A stretch of DNA of 64,000 bases from Roseovarius aestuarii (GCA_027214255.1 JAPWHL010000016.1:1-64000); one strand, 5' to 3'. Counted from the stretch's first letter, positions 28,797-38,418 are shown. The notes: generated by a model not told the origin, from the sequence alone. Made by a program: numbers and translations.

Positions 28797-30557
28797 TCAA
28801 TTTTGCGGAAACAGCTGCATGCCCTCGACCTCCAGCACGTTGCGTGGTGCCGGAACGATAGAGAATCGATCCTCCAAAAGGGCCAGTAACGCCGCATCGT
28901 TCATTCTAGGGTAACTGCGTTTCACCAGATCGCGTACCGAGCCCGCCTGCTGAAAACGGCCGTCCCGAAGGATCAGCGCCATCTGCTCAAAATTGCTCGC
29001 AGATCGCCGCAGAATCAAAATTGCCTGATCGGTCGTTTCCAACGGTTCAAACCGCCCAACGACCATCACGCAACCGGGATAACCATCCTCGAATGTCTTG
29101 GCGCAAGCCATATGTGTTCGCCGCTTCATATCCGGGCTCAGATCATCCAATGCCCCCGCAGGAATGCTCGCCCCTTTGGGACGAACCGGAACCACCCCAT
29201 GCAATGTGCGAACCGTCTCACTGTCGATGGCATTCATGAAGGTCCAGCGCTGGGTTTCCTGTCGGGCTTGCGCAATCCGCTCCTTCAATGCACCGGCCTC
29301 GGGATGATCGCTCAAAGCAGCAATTTCATCCAACCCGTCCTCACCCGCCCGTCCCCATTTATGCGCCATCTCCCAAAGGGCCAGCTGAGAGATTGGCGCC
29401 CCTGCCGCGGCCCGTGCCACTTGGCTGGCGGTGGACAAACGTTCACTATTTAATACCGGCGTCATCCACAACGCTGCGCCCCCCAGCGTGATCAGCGCCA
29501 TGCCCTTGTTGACATTGCGCTGATGCCGACGCCAATCGCCACGTATCAACGCAGCCACACCAAATCCGACCGCATAGATCGCAACGATCGCCCCCGCCAC
29601 CATTGCCACAACCCGGTCAGGCGTCAGGCCGTATTGATCCACCCGCAGCCAGACCGCCCACAGCGCCAGAGCCGCCGGAACCGGCACCAGAACGCTCAGA
29701 ATGCGCGCCGTCGCCAACATGCCGATGCCTTGCACCGACAAATCATCATCGCGATGGATCGCCGTCGTAATCAATGTAATTCCTGCAAAAGCAACCGACG
29801 CCAATGTCGTCGCCGCCGAAAACTGGCCAAACAGCGCGCCAAGACCGCGAAACGGCAAGGCAAGGATAAAAATCGCCAACACCACCAAAAGAACCGGCAT
29901 CAGCACGCGCAGCAGCTGGATCAACAAAAACGGCGACACAAAGTCGTTAAGCTCGTGCACAATCGCCAACCCAAGGCCCAGTGCCAGACCGCTCAGCAAG
30001 TAAGGCACCGGCTCAAAACCCAATAGCCAGTCGATAGCGGTGATTCCGACCAATCCCAGCAATGCATCCGACAGCATAACAACGCCCCAGACCACGCCGA
30101 CAAACAGGCCCGCAGCCGCATAGCGCACAACAATGTTCCACGCGCAATCAAACAGTATTTCATAGCGCCGCCAACCCCCCGGCATCACAAAACCCGCAGC
30201 AAGGAACGGCACCGATACGGTCAACAGATAGATAAAGGCCGCGACCGAATGCGATATGTCCAGAAAGGTGCCCAGATCGTCATGGCGAAAACTGGCCCAG
30301 TACAACATCAATGTGGCCCCAGCCGCACAGACGCCCGACGCCACTCCGGCAGGGATGAGCCGGATCGGCCCAAGAAGCGCCAGAAGCACGCCGAAAAAGC
30401 CCAATCCAAAGGCGATCAGCGCCATCACAGAACGCTCATTGTCGATCAGGTCGGGCACCACCTCAAACAGGCCCCAAACGGCCAAACCGGCGATGGCCCC
30501 GACAGACGCAATCGACATCCGCGCAGCGGCCCGACGGGTCTCTTCAGTCATCTGCAT
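28797..30557 (-). CDS. DUF4153 family membrane protein
   Basis: The 586-residue protein has about ten to twelve membrane helices in its first ~360 residues (for example AIAGLAVWGLFEVVPDL and later hydrophobic stretches). A hydrophilic C-terminal domain of about 220 residues follows, which probably faces one side of the membrane. The pattern resembles the DUF4153 family, whose function is not established. The start at 30557 has AGAGGAG immediately upstream; a longer frame to 30593 lacks one. It ends 62 bp before the H-NOX-like gene on the same strand, so it may share its transcript, which would place a membrane protein in the c-di-GMP module. Confidence 0.7.
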   Translation of the reverse strand: MQMTEETRRAAARMSIASVGAIAGLAVWGLFEVVPDLIDNERSVMALIAFGLGFFGVLLALLGPIRLIPAGVASGVCAAGATLMLYWASFRHDDLGTFLDISHSVAAFIYLLTVSVPFLAAGFVMPGGWRRYEILFDCAWNIVVRYAAAGLFVGVVWGVVMLSDALLGLVGITAIDWLLGFEPVPYLLSGLALGLGLAIVHELNDFVSPFLLIQLLRVLMPVLLVVLAIFILALPFRGLGALFGQFSAATTLASVAFAGITLITTAIHRDDDLSVQGIGMLATARILSVLVPVPAALALWAVWLRVDQYGLTPDRVVAMVAGAIVAIYAVGFGVAALIRGDWRRHQRNVNKGMALITLGGAALWMTPVLNSERLSTASQVARAAAGAPISQLALWEMAHKWGRAGEDGLDEIAALSDHPEAGALKERIAQARQETQRWTFMNAIDSETVRTLHGVVPVRPKGASIPAGALDDLSPDMKRRTHMACAKTFEDGYPGCVMVVGRFEPLETTDQAILILRRSASNFEQMALILRDGRFQQAGSVRDLVKRSYPRMNDAALLALLEDRFSIVPAPRNVLEVEGMQLFPQN

Positions 30558-30893
30558 CGCTCCTCTGAATGGTCTTGCCTGCGCAAACTGCAACCTTGCA
30601 GTGTCAGCCTCGCATAGTCTACTGCAGCCTCCCCTCTAGGAAAAGCAAGCCGCCACACAGGCTCCAATCCCTGCCAAGGCTAATCGCCCCGTTCACTTTC
30701 ATCTTTCTAAAAATACCTGAACTGATTCTCGACTGTACCAAAGACGGAACATCACGTCCGTTGCGCGCCGCTGACCAGACGCATCACGCCCAAGTCACGC
30801 GCCCAAGCGGTGGCACAGCCACCGCAAGATATCCAGCGCGCGCGCCAGCGCGCTCCGCAAGGTCAGGCCTCTCTTTTGAATGATCACGCCATC
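30558..30893. other. Gene-free stretch between the mttB-like gene and the DUF4153 gene
   Basis: There is no supported gene on either strand. It must contain the promoter for the DUF4153/H-NOX unit and the end of the mttB-like transcript. No strong hairpin with a T-run was found, and the composition varies along it. Confidence 0.45.
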
Positions 30894-32456
30894 TCAAAAA
30901 TCGGTCGGCGCTCCGCCTTCGGATTTTCGCCGGGCAACGAAATCCGCCAACGCGTCGTGAACAGCGTCATCCATCGGTGGTTTTTCAAAATCGGCAAGGA
31001 TGTCTTGGAACTTGTGATGCGCGCGCTGCGCGGTCCAGATCGCCCCGGCATCCTCCCACGCCTCGAAATTGCGCCAGTCGCTGAGAAACGGCTGATAAAA
31101 GGCCGTCGTATAGCGGTCTTGCGTGTGTTGAATGCCAAAGAAATGCCCCTGATCGCCCACTTCGCGCACCGCCTCGATGGCAATTTCATCTGGGCCGGTC
31201 ATTGTCACCATCGGGTCCATATACCGCTGAATATGCTGCAAAACCTCGCAATCCATCACGAACTTCTCGGGGCTGGCAATCAGCCCACCTTCCAGCCATC
31301 CAGCCGCATGATAGACCATATGCGCCCCGGCCTGCACAGCTGACCAAAGGCTGTTGGATGTCTCCCAGACCGATTGACCATCCGGCACATTGGCCGCGCA
31401 AACGCCGCTGGCCCGCATCGGCAGACCATAGAACCGCGCCAACTGGCCGGTCATCTGTGTCGCGCGCATGTATTCGGGCGTGCCAAACGCAGGCGCGCCA
31501 GATTTCATATCCACATTTGAGGTGAACGTCCCAATGGCACAGGCTGCACCGGGGCGGATCAACTGGGCCAGAACCACGGCAACCAGCCCTTCGGCCAGTG
31601 ATTGCGCCACCGCCCCCGACATCGTTACAGGCGCCATTGCACCAGCCAAGGTGAACGGCGTCACCACCAACCCTTGATTGCGCCGGGCCAGTCGCATCCA
31701 GCCATCCAGCATCGGATAGTCGTGCTTTAACGGCGAGGTCGAGTTGATGTTAGTAAACATCCGCGGCGTCGCTTCGAATTCTGCGTCGCTCAGCCCACCG
31801 GCGATGCGCACCATCTCCATCACGTCCTCGACCCGTTCCTTACCCAGACAATAGGCATGCGCCACCTTGTCCGTCAGGGTCAGCTTGTCATAAAGCACAT
31901 CCAGATGGCGGGTACTGGCATGAATATCCTGAGGTTCGACCGGATAGCCGCCGACAAAGTGGATACAATTGAAATACTGGCTTAGCTTCAACAAATCTCG
32001 GCACATCTCACGCGTGCCGGTCACTTTCTTGCCTATCGCCATATCCCAGTAGCTAGGCGGCGACGACACATTGCCAAAGTTAAGATGTCGTCCACCCATG
32101 GTGATCTCACGATCCGGGTTTCGGGGTGTGATCGTCCATTGCGCAGGCGCTTTGGCGACCTGTTCCATCACGAAATCGCGCCCCATACGTAGGTTTTCAC
32201 CCTGGATGGTACAGCCCCCCGACGCACGGAAAACGTCCAGCGCTTCGGGATTCAGGATCTGAATGCCGATCTCTTCCAGAATGCGCATTGCGCCGTCGTG
32301 GATGGCGGCAATGCCCGCGTCGTCCAAAGGTTCGGTCGGACGATCAAGGTTCAGCGGTGGCGCCCATGGCATCTGTTCAATCGCCGCGCTCCCACGACGG
32401 TCCGCAGCGCCAGCGCGCCCTCCGCCACGTTTTCTACGTTTACTTGCCTCGACCAT
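30894..32456 (-). CDS. Trimethylamine methyltransferase (MttB) family protein, non-pyrrolysine type
   Basis: The 520-residue protein belongs to the MttB superfamily, seen from the N-terminal HDGAMRILEEIGIQIL segment and the TIM-barrel core (for example FTNINSTSPLKHDYPMLDG). These enzymes move a methyl group from a methylated amine (trimethylamine, glycine betaine, carnitine and others) to a corrinoid protein. The frame is uninterrupted, so no pyrrolysine codon is used. No corrinoid protein or reactivase gene is adjacent, so the partner and substrate are unknown. The start MVEASKRRKRGGGR at 32456 gives a basic N-terminus; the longer frame to 32543 has no ribosome binding site. Confidence 0.85.
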   Translation of the reverse strand: MVEASKRRKRGGGRAGAADRRGSAAIEQMPWAPPLNLDRPTEPLDDAGIAAIHDGAMRILEEIGIQILNPEALDVFRASGGCTIQGENLRMGRDFVMEQVAKAPAQWTITPRNPDREITMGGRHLNFGNVSSPPSYWDMAIGKKVTGTREMCRDLLKLSQYFNCIHFVGGYPVEPQDIHASTRHLDVLYDKLTLTDKVAHAYCLGKERVEDVMEMVRIAGGLSDAEFEATPRMFTNINSTSPLKHDYPMLDGWMRLARRNQGLVVTPFTLAGAMAPVTMSGAVAQSLAEGLVAVVLAQLIRPGAACAIGTFTSNVDMKSGAPAFGTPEYMRATQMTGQLARFYGLPMRASGVCAANVPDGQSVWETSNSLWSAVQAGAHMVYHAAGWLEGGLIASPEKFVMDCEVLQHIQRYMDPMVTMTGPDEIAIEAVREVGDQGHFFGIQHTQDRYTTAFYQPFLSDWRNFEAWEDAGAIWTAQRAHHKFQDILADFEKPPMDDAVHDALADFVARRKSEGGAPTDF

Positions 32457-32807
32457 ATCAACACTCCCGAAGGGTTGGATTGAAGGTATGGAACCATGCG
32501 TCCGGGTTACGAGATATCCGCTTTGCGACTGAATGCGTCGCATATGACCTTCCAGACGCGCCTTCGATGGCGACCGTTCACCAGATAGAGAGTCAGACTG
32601 CCCGCAACGATGCCTCTGCCAAACATTTGGCCGGTGTCACGGGCCCCCAAACCGCGTCCAACAGTACAAGAGGCTAGCGTCGGATGCTGAATTATGCGCC
32701 ACCGTCAGTGGCAGGCAAAGAAACCGGCACGACAATGCGGCCCTCAAGGCCCATTGCCAGCACAGCCCCGTTCCTCATCTGCGCAGACCCCGCCAAGGGC
32801 CCGCGTG
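32457..32807. other. Gene-free stretch upstream of the mttB-like gene
   Basis: There is no frame with protein-like composition. The interval should hold the mttB-like promoter and the 3' flank of the HAD phosphatase gene, both on the minus strand. I see no clear terminator, operator or repeat. Confidence 0.45.
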
Positions 32808-33509
32808 TCATTCGTCTAACCAGGCGGGGATATGGCCGATGTCAGGCAACACGCGATCGGCATGGTGGCTCAGTTCTTCTGCTTCGGCCACGCCGGTCAG
32901 AACGCCCAAAGATTGCATCCCAGCTGCGCGCGCGGCGATCAAATCATGGGTGCTGTCGCCCACCATGACAACACGCGCGGGCGTTAACCCCATCAGACGC
33001 GCAAAGGCCAGCAACGGATCGGCATTCGGCTTGTGCCCATGGCCGGAATCATAGCCGGCCACAAAATCAAAGCGATCCAGCACACCTGCCGCCTCCAGAT
33101 GGGCACGGGCTCCGAATTCGGAGTCATTGGTCATCAACCCAACTTTCAAACCGCGCTCAGACAACCCGTCCAGAAAGGCCGCCAGCGGAACGACGGGTGA
33201 CAGTTGCGCTGTAGCAGATGATGCAACCATTTGTTCTTCGACGTCGTCCACGCTGACCCCTGGCAGAGCCTTGGCCAAGGCCTCGGCGCATTCGCGGTTG
33301 TTGGCAGAGATCATCACACTGCCCGGCAAAAAACGGTTGGTCACCAGATCAAAATCTATGGCCTGCGCAATATCAGCAACGGGCACATTATGAAGGTCTG
33401 ACATGTGTTCCATCAATGCGCGCGCCCAGCCTGACCACGTGGTGTGAAAATCAAACAACGTACCGTCCTTGTCAAAAACGATCCCGTCGATACGTGTGGT
33501 CCCTGTCAT
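32808..33509 (-). CDS. HAD-family phosphatase (phosphoglycolate phosphatase-like)
   Basis: The 233-residue protein has the four HAD motifs: DKDGTLFD near residue 10 (nucleophile and acid/base Asp), the Thr in LMTNDS, the Lys in GHKPNAD, and the acidic motif MVGDSTHDLIAAR. An alpha-helical cap lies between motifs I and II. The layout is that of phosphoglycolate phosphatase and related enzymes, but the true substrate is uncertain. The ATG at 33509 overlaps the stop codon of the upstream DUF3572 gene (ATGA), and AGGAGG lies 11 bases upstream, so the two are co-translated. Confidence 0.85.
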   Translation of the reverse strand: MTGTTRIDGIVFDKDGTLFDFHTTWSGWARALMEHMSDLHNVPVADIAQAIDFDLVTNRFLPGSVMISANNRECAEALAKALPGVSVDDVEEQMVASSATAQLSPVVPLAAFLDGLSERGLKVGLMTNDSEFGARAHLEAAGVLDRFDFVAGYDSGHGHKPNADPLLAFARLMGLTPARVVMVGDSTHDLIAARAAGMQSLGVLTGVAEAEELSHHADRVLPDIGHIPAWLDE

Positions 33510-33790
33510 GTCCAATGGGCCTCCTGCCCGCCCGGCAGCGTCTGGCGCGCCTGCATCAATGCCTCTCCAGGCAGGCCCGCCTGCCCGCAAAAATCCAACA
33601 CCCAATTGTCGTTCATCATGACAAAATCCAGAACAGCGCCCAAAAATGCCGGATCCTGCGCACCCTGGCGCACATCCTGTTCGCTGGCACCGGTCGCGCC
33701 CATGAAAACATCACGCAACTCGTCATGCGCGATCAGCCACGCCAGACAGCGCAGCGCGATGGTTTCGCCAGAATTTTGCAGATCGTGCAT
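33506..33790 (-). CDS. DUF3572 family protein
   Basis: The 94-residue protein matches the short alphaproteobacterial DUF3572 family: an N-terminal helix (TIALRCLAWLIAHDELRDVF), then EQDVRQGAQDPAFLGAVLDF and a C-terminal LPGG. The function is unknown. Homologues are commonly located beside divK/pleD. Here it is divergent from the PleD-like gene, with 87 bp between starts, and is coupled to the HAD gene by an ATGA overlap. ATG 33790 is taken as the start; a TTG at 33799 is less likely. Confidence 0.75.
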   Translation of the reverse strand: MHDLQNSGETIALRCLAWLIAHDELRDVFMGATGASEQDVRQGAQDPAFLGAVLDFVMMNDNWVLDFCGQAGLPGEALMQARQTLPGGQEAHWT

Positions 33791-33877
33791 GATGGACAAG
33801 TTCCCGGAAAGGTTTTCTTAACTTCTGCAATGGATAGTCAGTCACAACAAAAGGGCAAGTCAGAAAGGCAGCCGCCC

Positions 33878-35281
33878 ATGTCAGGTACGATTTTGATTGT
33901 CGATGCAGTTGCGACCAACAGGATCGTCCTGAAGGTCAAATTGTCTTCGGCCCATTTCGACGTTGTTCAAGCCTCCTCCGCGGCCGAGGCGATGGACGCA
34001 ATGACCCGTGCGCAACCCGACATGATTTTTGCCAATGCGCAATTGCCAGATATGCCCTCGGGCGATTTTGTTTCGACCATTCGTGCGCGCCCGGACTATG
34101 CAGCCACGCCCATTGTTCTGCTTTTGACCGAAAATACTTCGGACGGCCGCAAGGCCGCGCTGAAGGCCGGGGCGGATGATGTGATCGCCCAACCGATCGA
34201 CGAACGCACCATGTTTGCCCGCATGCGCGCCCTGCTGCGCCAGCATCATGTGTTGCAGGACATGGTTTTGAATGCCGGATCCGAACGTGCGGGCCCCGAT
34301 TGCACGGGGTTCGCCGACGACCAATTCGGATTTACGCACCCCGGACGCGTGGCAATCCTTGCTGACTCTATGGCCGAGGCGATGAACCTGCGCACCCGGC
34401 TGCGCGGCGCCTGCCCTCATGTGGTTACCGTGCAGGAATGTAGCCGCAGCTTTGCCGATGTGCCCCCTGACAAAGTACCCGATACGTATATTTTGATTGT
34501 TCCGACCGGCGGGCAAGAGTTCGGCCTGGACCAGATGGCCGAATTGCGGGCGACACCCCATGCCCGCCACAGCCGCATCATTGCTCTGATACCGGAAGGA
34601 TCCAGTGTGCTGACCGCAACGCTTCTGGATATGGGCGCCAACGATGTGATGCCTGGACCGGCAGACCTGCAAGAACTGGCCCTGCGGTTACACAATCAAA
34701 TTCAGAAAAAAAGAACCCTTGATGCTCTTCGTGACCGGCTGCGCGAAGGGTTGCGGGCGGCAATGATCGATCCGCTGACGGGCCTTTACAATCGCCGGTT
34801 TGCCTTGCCTTTCCTAAAGGACTTGATCACCCGTCAAAGCGAAACAGCCCGTAGTTTTGCAGTGATGGTGGCCGACCTCGACCATTTCAAACAAATCAAT
34901 GACCAACAAGGCCATGCAGCGGGGGATCGTGTCCTGAAACATGTAGCAGACCTGCTGCGCAACACCTTGCGCGACACCGATTTGGTTGCTCGCATCGGCG
35001 GGGAGGAATTCCTGATCGTCATGCCTGATATCAGCGGCGCTGAGGCGTGCAAGACGGCTGACCGTTTGTGCCAGTTGATTGCCGCCGCCCAGATTCCACT
35101 CCGCCTCGATGCCCCTCCGGCGCGCGTGACCATCAGCATCGGCGTGACATTGGGCATGACCGGAACCAAAAGTGTCAGGGCCGATGCGGATACGATGCTG
35201 GATCAGGCGGATCGCGCCCTATACAAAGCCAAGGCAGAAGGCCGCAACACCGTCACGATCTGCTCCCGATCCGCCGCCTGA
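33878..35281 (+). CDS. pleD: PleD-like diguanylate cyclase with degenerate receiver
   Basis: The 467-residue protein has the PleD layout of receiver, receiver-like adaptor and GGDEF. The cyclase domain is intact, with DPLTGLYNRR (298-307), GGEEF (374-378) and an RDTD feedback site (365-368). The first receiver aligns with PleD by residue number but lacks its phosphorylation chemistry: Asp10 is Ala, the acceptor Asp53 is Asn, and Lys105 is Gln. It therefore cannot be switched on by aspartate phosphorylation in the usual way. The start at 33878 has AAAGG upstream; the longer frame overlaps other genes. No divK is adjacent, although DUF3572 and DUF983/Nudix flank it as in related genomes. Confidence 0.9.
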   Translation: MSGTILIVDAVATNRIVLKVKLSSAHFDVVQASSAAEAMDAMTRAQPDMIFANAQLPDMPSGDFVSTIRARPDYAATPIVLLLTENTSDGRKAALKAGADDVIAQPIDERTMFARMRALLRQHHVLQDMVLNAGSERAGPDCTGFADDQFGFTHPGRVAILADSMAEAMNLRTRLRGACPHVVTVQECSRSFADVPPDKVPDTYILIVPTGGQEFGLDQMAELRATPHARHSRIIALIPEGSSVLTATLLDMGANDVMPGPADLQELALRLHNQIQKKRTLDALRDRLREGLRAAMIDPLTGLYNRRFALPFLKDLITRQSETARSFAVMVADLDHFKQINDQQGHAAGDRVLKHVADLLRNTLRDTDLVARIGGEEFLIVMPDISGAEACKTADRLCQLIAAAQIPLRLDAPPARVTISIGVTLGMTGTKSVRADADTMLDQADRALYKAKAEGRNTVTICSRSAA

Positions 35282-35523
35282 TCCGGCGCGGATTGGGCCG
35301 GGCATCCGCAACCCAAATGCCGCCAATCCAAACTTTCAACAACCGCAGCACGCTGTGTCAGGCCACACAAACCCTTGTGCCGTATAGATCGCGTCAGCCA
35401 CGTAGATACGCCAACTTTGCACGGGCGAGACTGCGCGACATCGCGACGCGGTACACGCGCGCCCCCTTTCCAAATCCAAGCGCATGGCATTAAGTGAAAG
35501 GGTGCAATTCACAGGACAGAGAC

Positions 35524-35913
35524 ATGACTAACAAAACCGCCGTCTCCGCAGAACGCGATCTGTGGCCCGCGCTGCGCAAGGGGTTTCGCTGCAAATGCCC
35601 TAATTGTGGATCGGGCCCATTACTGGAAAGCTACCTTAAGGTCCGCGATACCTGCACTGTCTGCCGCGAGGATCTGTCACAACACCGCGCCGATGACGGT
35701 CCGGCCTACTTGACCATTCTCATCGTCGGCCACCTGATGGTGCCATTGTTACATATCGTCTTTGTGCAGTTTCGCCCTGACCCGCTGGTCCTGTTTACCA
35801 TATTCGCTATTGGCTCGGCCGGGCTGTCGCTCTATCTTTTGCCTCGTTTGAAGGGGGCGGTCGTGGGCTTTCAGTGGGCGCGTCAGATGCACGGGTTCGG
35901 ACCACAGAGCTGA
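35524..35913 (+). CDS. DUF983 family membrane protein
   Basis: The 129-residue protein begins with a short cytoplasmic part holding two CxxC-type pairs (CKCPNCG and CTVC). This is a likely zinc ribbon. Two membrane spans follow (ILIVGHLMVPLLHIVFVQF and the next hydrophobic stretch). This matches DUF983, an alphaproteobacterial family of unknown function. The start at 35524 has AGGAC upstream. The Nudix gene follows 29 bp later on the same strand, a pairing seen in related genomes, suggesting co-transcription. Confidence 0.8.
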   Translation: MTNKTAVSAERDLWPALRKGFRCKCPNCGSGPLLESYLKVRDTCTVCREDLSQHRADDGPAYLTILIVGHLMVPLLHIVFVQFRPDPLVLFTIFAIGSAGLSLYLLPRLKGAVVGFQWARQMHGFGPQS

Positions 35914-35942
35914 CCCACTCTACGTGAAATGGGGTGCGATGC

Positions 35943-36638
35943 ATGACAATCGACAAAACGGCCATCCGCGATGCGGCCACGGTAATCGTGTTGCGTGGGG
36001 GGGCCGAGAACCCACAGGTCTTGATGGGACAGCGCGGCTCGAAGGCCGCATTCATGCCCGATAAATTTGTCTTTCCCGGCGGGGCTGTCGACCCCGGAGA
36101 TAGCGACATCCCCCTGATCGCACCTTTACCAGCCCTGTGTCAGGATCGTCTGTGCGAAGACAGCACGCCGAACCTCTCTGCGGCATTGGCCGCCGCGACC
36201 ATTCGCGAACTCTGGGAAGAGGCCGGATTGATCATAGGGCGCCCCGGCGTTTGGCCCGGCATTGCCCCCCCCGATTGGGCAAGCTTTGCAGAGCGCGGTT
36301 TCGTACCCGACGCCAGTGGCCTGCAATTTGTGTTTCGTGCAATCACCCCTCCGGGCCGTCCAAGACGCTTTGATGCACGTTTTTTTCTGGTGGATGCCAC
36401 ACATCTGGCCGGTGATCCCGATGATTTCAGTGCCGCATGCGAAGAACTGTCACACCTGCAATGGATCCCTTTAAGCGAGGCGCGCCAATTCGATCTGCCA
36501 TTCATCACCGAGGTGGTTTTGGCCGAAGTCGCCGCCCGCGCAGGCAATCCTGCCCCGCCGGTTTCGATTCCGTTTTATCGCAACGACGACGAAGAAAGCC
36601 TATTTTTGCGACTTAACGGAACAACGCCACGGCAATGA
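35943..36638 (+). CDS. Nudix hydrolase with extended Nudix box (NUDT19-like)
   Basis: The 231-residue protein contains the Nudix signature split by an insertion. FPGGAVDPGD (about residues 46-55) is separated by some 25 extra residues from the catalytic helix RELWEEAGLI (about 89-98). This arrangement resembles NUDT7/NUDT19-type CoA and nucleotide-derivative pyrophosphatases. Such enzymes hydrolyse X-linked nucleoside diphosphates; the substrate here is unknown. The start at 35943 is preferred over GTG 35934 for its spacing from GGGGTG. Its last 26 bases overlap the convergent DMT permease gene. Confidence 0.8.
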   Translation: MTIDKTAIRDAATVIVLRGGAENPQVLMGQRGSKAAFMPDKFVFPGGAVDPGDSDIPLIAPLPALCQDRLCEDSTPNLSAALAAATIRELWEEAGLIIGRPGVWPGIAPPDWASFAERGFVPDASGLQFVFRAITPPGRPRRFDARFFLVDATHLAGDPDDFSAACEELSHLQWIPLSEARQFDLPFITEVVLAEVAARAGNPAPPVSIPFYRNDDEESLFLRLNGTTPRQ

Positions 36639-37506
36639 CGGATGCAGTAATCAAGGCGATTCCCACCGCCTCGCGCCGTGTCAGCCGCTCGCCAAAGATC
36701 AGCACAGACGCGGCCAGCGAAAAAATCACTTCGACCTGCCCCACCGCGAAAACATAGGCCGCGTTTTGTATCGTGAATGCGGTGAACCAGCACAGGCTGC
36801 CGCCCAACCCCGTCACCCCCATCCAGATGGCGCGCCGTCGCGCCTGAAAAACGCATCCGACTTGCCCCGTTTCGCGCCAGCGCAGCCACAATGCCATGCC
36901 CACGGCCTGTGATATGGTGACAATCGCCAATGTCGTCAGCGCCCGCATGAACGGATCATCGCTGACAATCTCCAAGGTTGCGCCACGGTATCCCACCGCC
37001 GAAAGCGCGAACAAGGCCCCCGCCAACAGGCCCAACCCCGCCGCGCGGTTCATAACATTCCATCGCTCGGCCCCGACCCCGCCCGACAGGATCAAAACGC
37101 CGACCAACCCCGTCAGGATCGCGCCCAATCCCGCCATGCTGATCCGATCTCCCAACAAGACCAGCCCGACCAGAGCGGTCTGGACGACCTCGGTTTTCTT
37201 GAATGTGATCCCAACCGCAAAATTGCGCTGCGCAAACAGCGCGACCATGCACCACGTAGCGAGGATTTGCGCCAGACCACCGGCCAGACCGAAACCCCAA
37301 AACCGCAGATTGAACCCAGCCGGAATCTGCCCCGCGTGCAGCAGGTATACCACCGCCCCGGTTGCCACCAAAGGCGCGCTATAGGCAAAGCGAGCGAATG
37401 TCGCGCCGCCAGTGGACAGCGTGCCCATGCTCAGTTGTTTTTGCAGCACAAAGCGCAGCGTCTGAAACGCGGCGGCGGCTATAGCGAGGGTGATCCAACT
37501 ATCCAT
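36613..37506 (-). CDS. EamA/DMT-family permease
   Basis: The 297-residue protein has ten predicted membrane helices in two similar halves, with the typical closing segment QVEVIFSLAASVLIFGERLT followed by REAVGIALI. It is an inner-membrane metabolite transporter of the EamA family with unknown substrate. It is unrelated in detail to the other DMT permease at 4967-5869. It is convergent with the Nudix gene, and the two coding regions overlap by 26 bases at their 3' ends. Confidence 0.85.
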   Translation of the reverse strand: MDSWITLAIAAAAFQTLRFVLQKQLSMGTLSTGGATFARFAYSAPLVATGAVVYLLHAGQIPAGFNLRFWGFGLAGGLAQILATWCMVALFAQRNFAVGITFKKTEVVQTALVGLVLLGDRISMAGLGAILTGLVGVLILSGGVGAERWNVMNRAAGLGLLAGALFALSAVGYRGATLEIVSDDPFMRALTTLAIVTISQAVGMALWLRWRETGQVGCVFQARRRAIWMGVTGLGGSLCWFTAFTIQNAAYVFAVGQVEVIFSLAASVLIFGERLTRREAVGIALITASVIAVALFR

Positions 37507-37526
37507 TTCCCCGCAATGCCCTGATT

Positions 37527-38405
37527 TTATCTCTTAGGCCAGAGCGGATGCGGCACCGGATCCTTGGCACGCCAGAAATATTGTCGAATAATCTGCCCAT
37601 AGCTGCGGTAATGATAAGCGTCATTGCGTTTTAGGTAATGCGCCCGATTGCGTCGGAACAGCACCGGCAGACGATACCACGCGACCTTTGGGTGCATATG
37701 ATGCACCACATGGTAATTGTTGTTCAAAAACAACAATGCCAACAGCCCACGATCCTCAATCACCACAGTACGCCCGCTGCATTTTTCATGCGCGCGGTGT
37801 TCCAGAAACGTGCGGATCTTGAGGATCGACAGCGCGAGATAGGTCGAGATCAGATAGGCCCACAGCGGCATTGCGGCAAAGCTCAGCCATAGCAGCACCA
37901 GCGCCACAGCCGGAATATGCCACAACCACCCGCGTAAAACGCCACGGTCCCCGGCACGGATCGCACGCCAATCGACCCGCATGAACGACCATTGCCCTAC
38001 GAGTGGCCCCACCAGCAATCGCCCTACCAGCGTGTTGTTAAAATTCAGCAAAACCTGCATGGAACGCGGCAACCCTTGCCACACGACGGGGTCCAGATAA
38101 TTTGATTCCGGGTCATCATATGGGTCCGTCAGCAACGGATCACGGTGATGTGCCAGATGCGTGTCCCGAAACCGCAGGTAAGGCACGAACAAGCTCAGAC
38201 AGGGGAACACCAGCGCCTCATTCAGCGTCTGATAGCGGGTTGGATGGCCATGCAGAACCTCATGGGTCAGCGATGAATGTTGAGCAATCGCCAATGCGGC
38301 GAGCACCATCCCAAGTGGCAGCCAGAGTGCGGTCGCCCATGTGGTTGCCAACGCCCAAAGCGCGTAAACCGCCGCCATCAGCGCCAGCGTGGGCCATTCC
38401 AGCAC
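37527..38405 (-). CDS. Fatty-acid desaturase-type membrane di-iron enzyme
   Basis: The 292-residue membrane protein has the three histidine clusters of the desaturase/hydroxylase superfamily that bind two irons: HSSLTHEVLHGH near residue 45, HLAHH near 83, and NNNYHVVHHMHP near 233. Hydrophobic spans lie between them. The substrate could be a fatty acyl chain or a carotenoid. The start is placed at GTG 38405, just after the stop of the DUF2061 gene; longer frames overlap that gene. It follows DUF2061 closely, so both probably form an operon divergent from the XRE regulator. Confidence 0.8.
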   Translation of the reverse strand: MLEWPTLALMAAVYALWALATTWATALWLPLGMVLAALAIAQHSSLTHEVLHGHPTRYQTLNEALVFPCLSLFVPYLRFRDTHLAHHRDPLLTDPYDDPESNYLDPVVWQGLPRSMQVLLNFNNTLVGRLLVGPLVGQWSFMRVDWRAIRAGDRGVLRGWLWHIPAVALVLLWLSFAAMPLWAYLISTYLALSILKIRTFLEHRAHEKCSGRTVVIEDRGLLALLFLNNNYHVVHHMHPKVAWYRLPVLFRRNRAHYLKRNDAYHYRSYGQIIRQYFWRAKDPVPHPLWPKR

Positions 38406-38418
38406 CCTGATATCCGTG

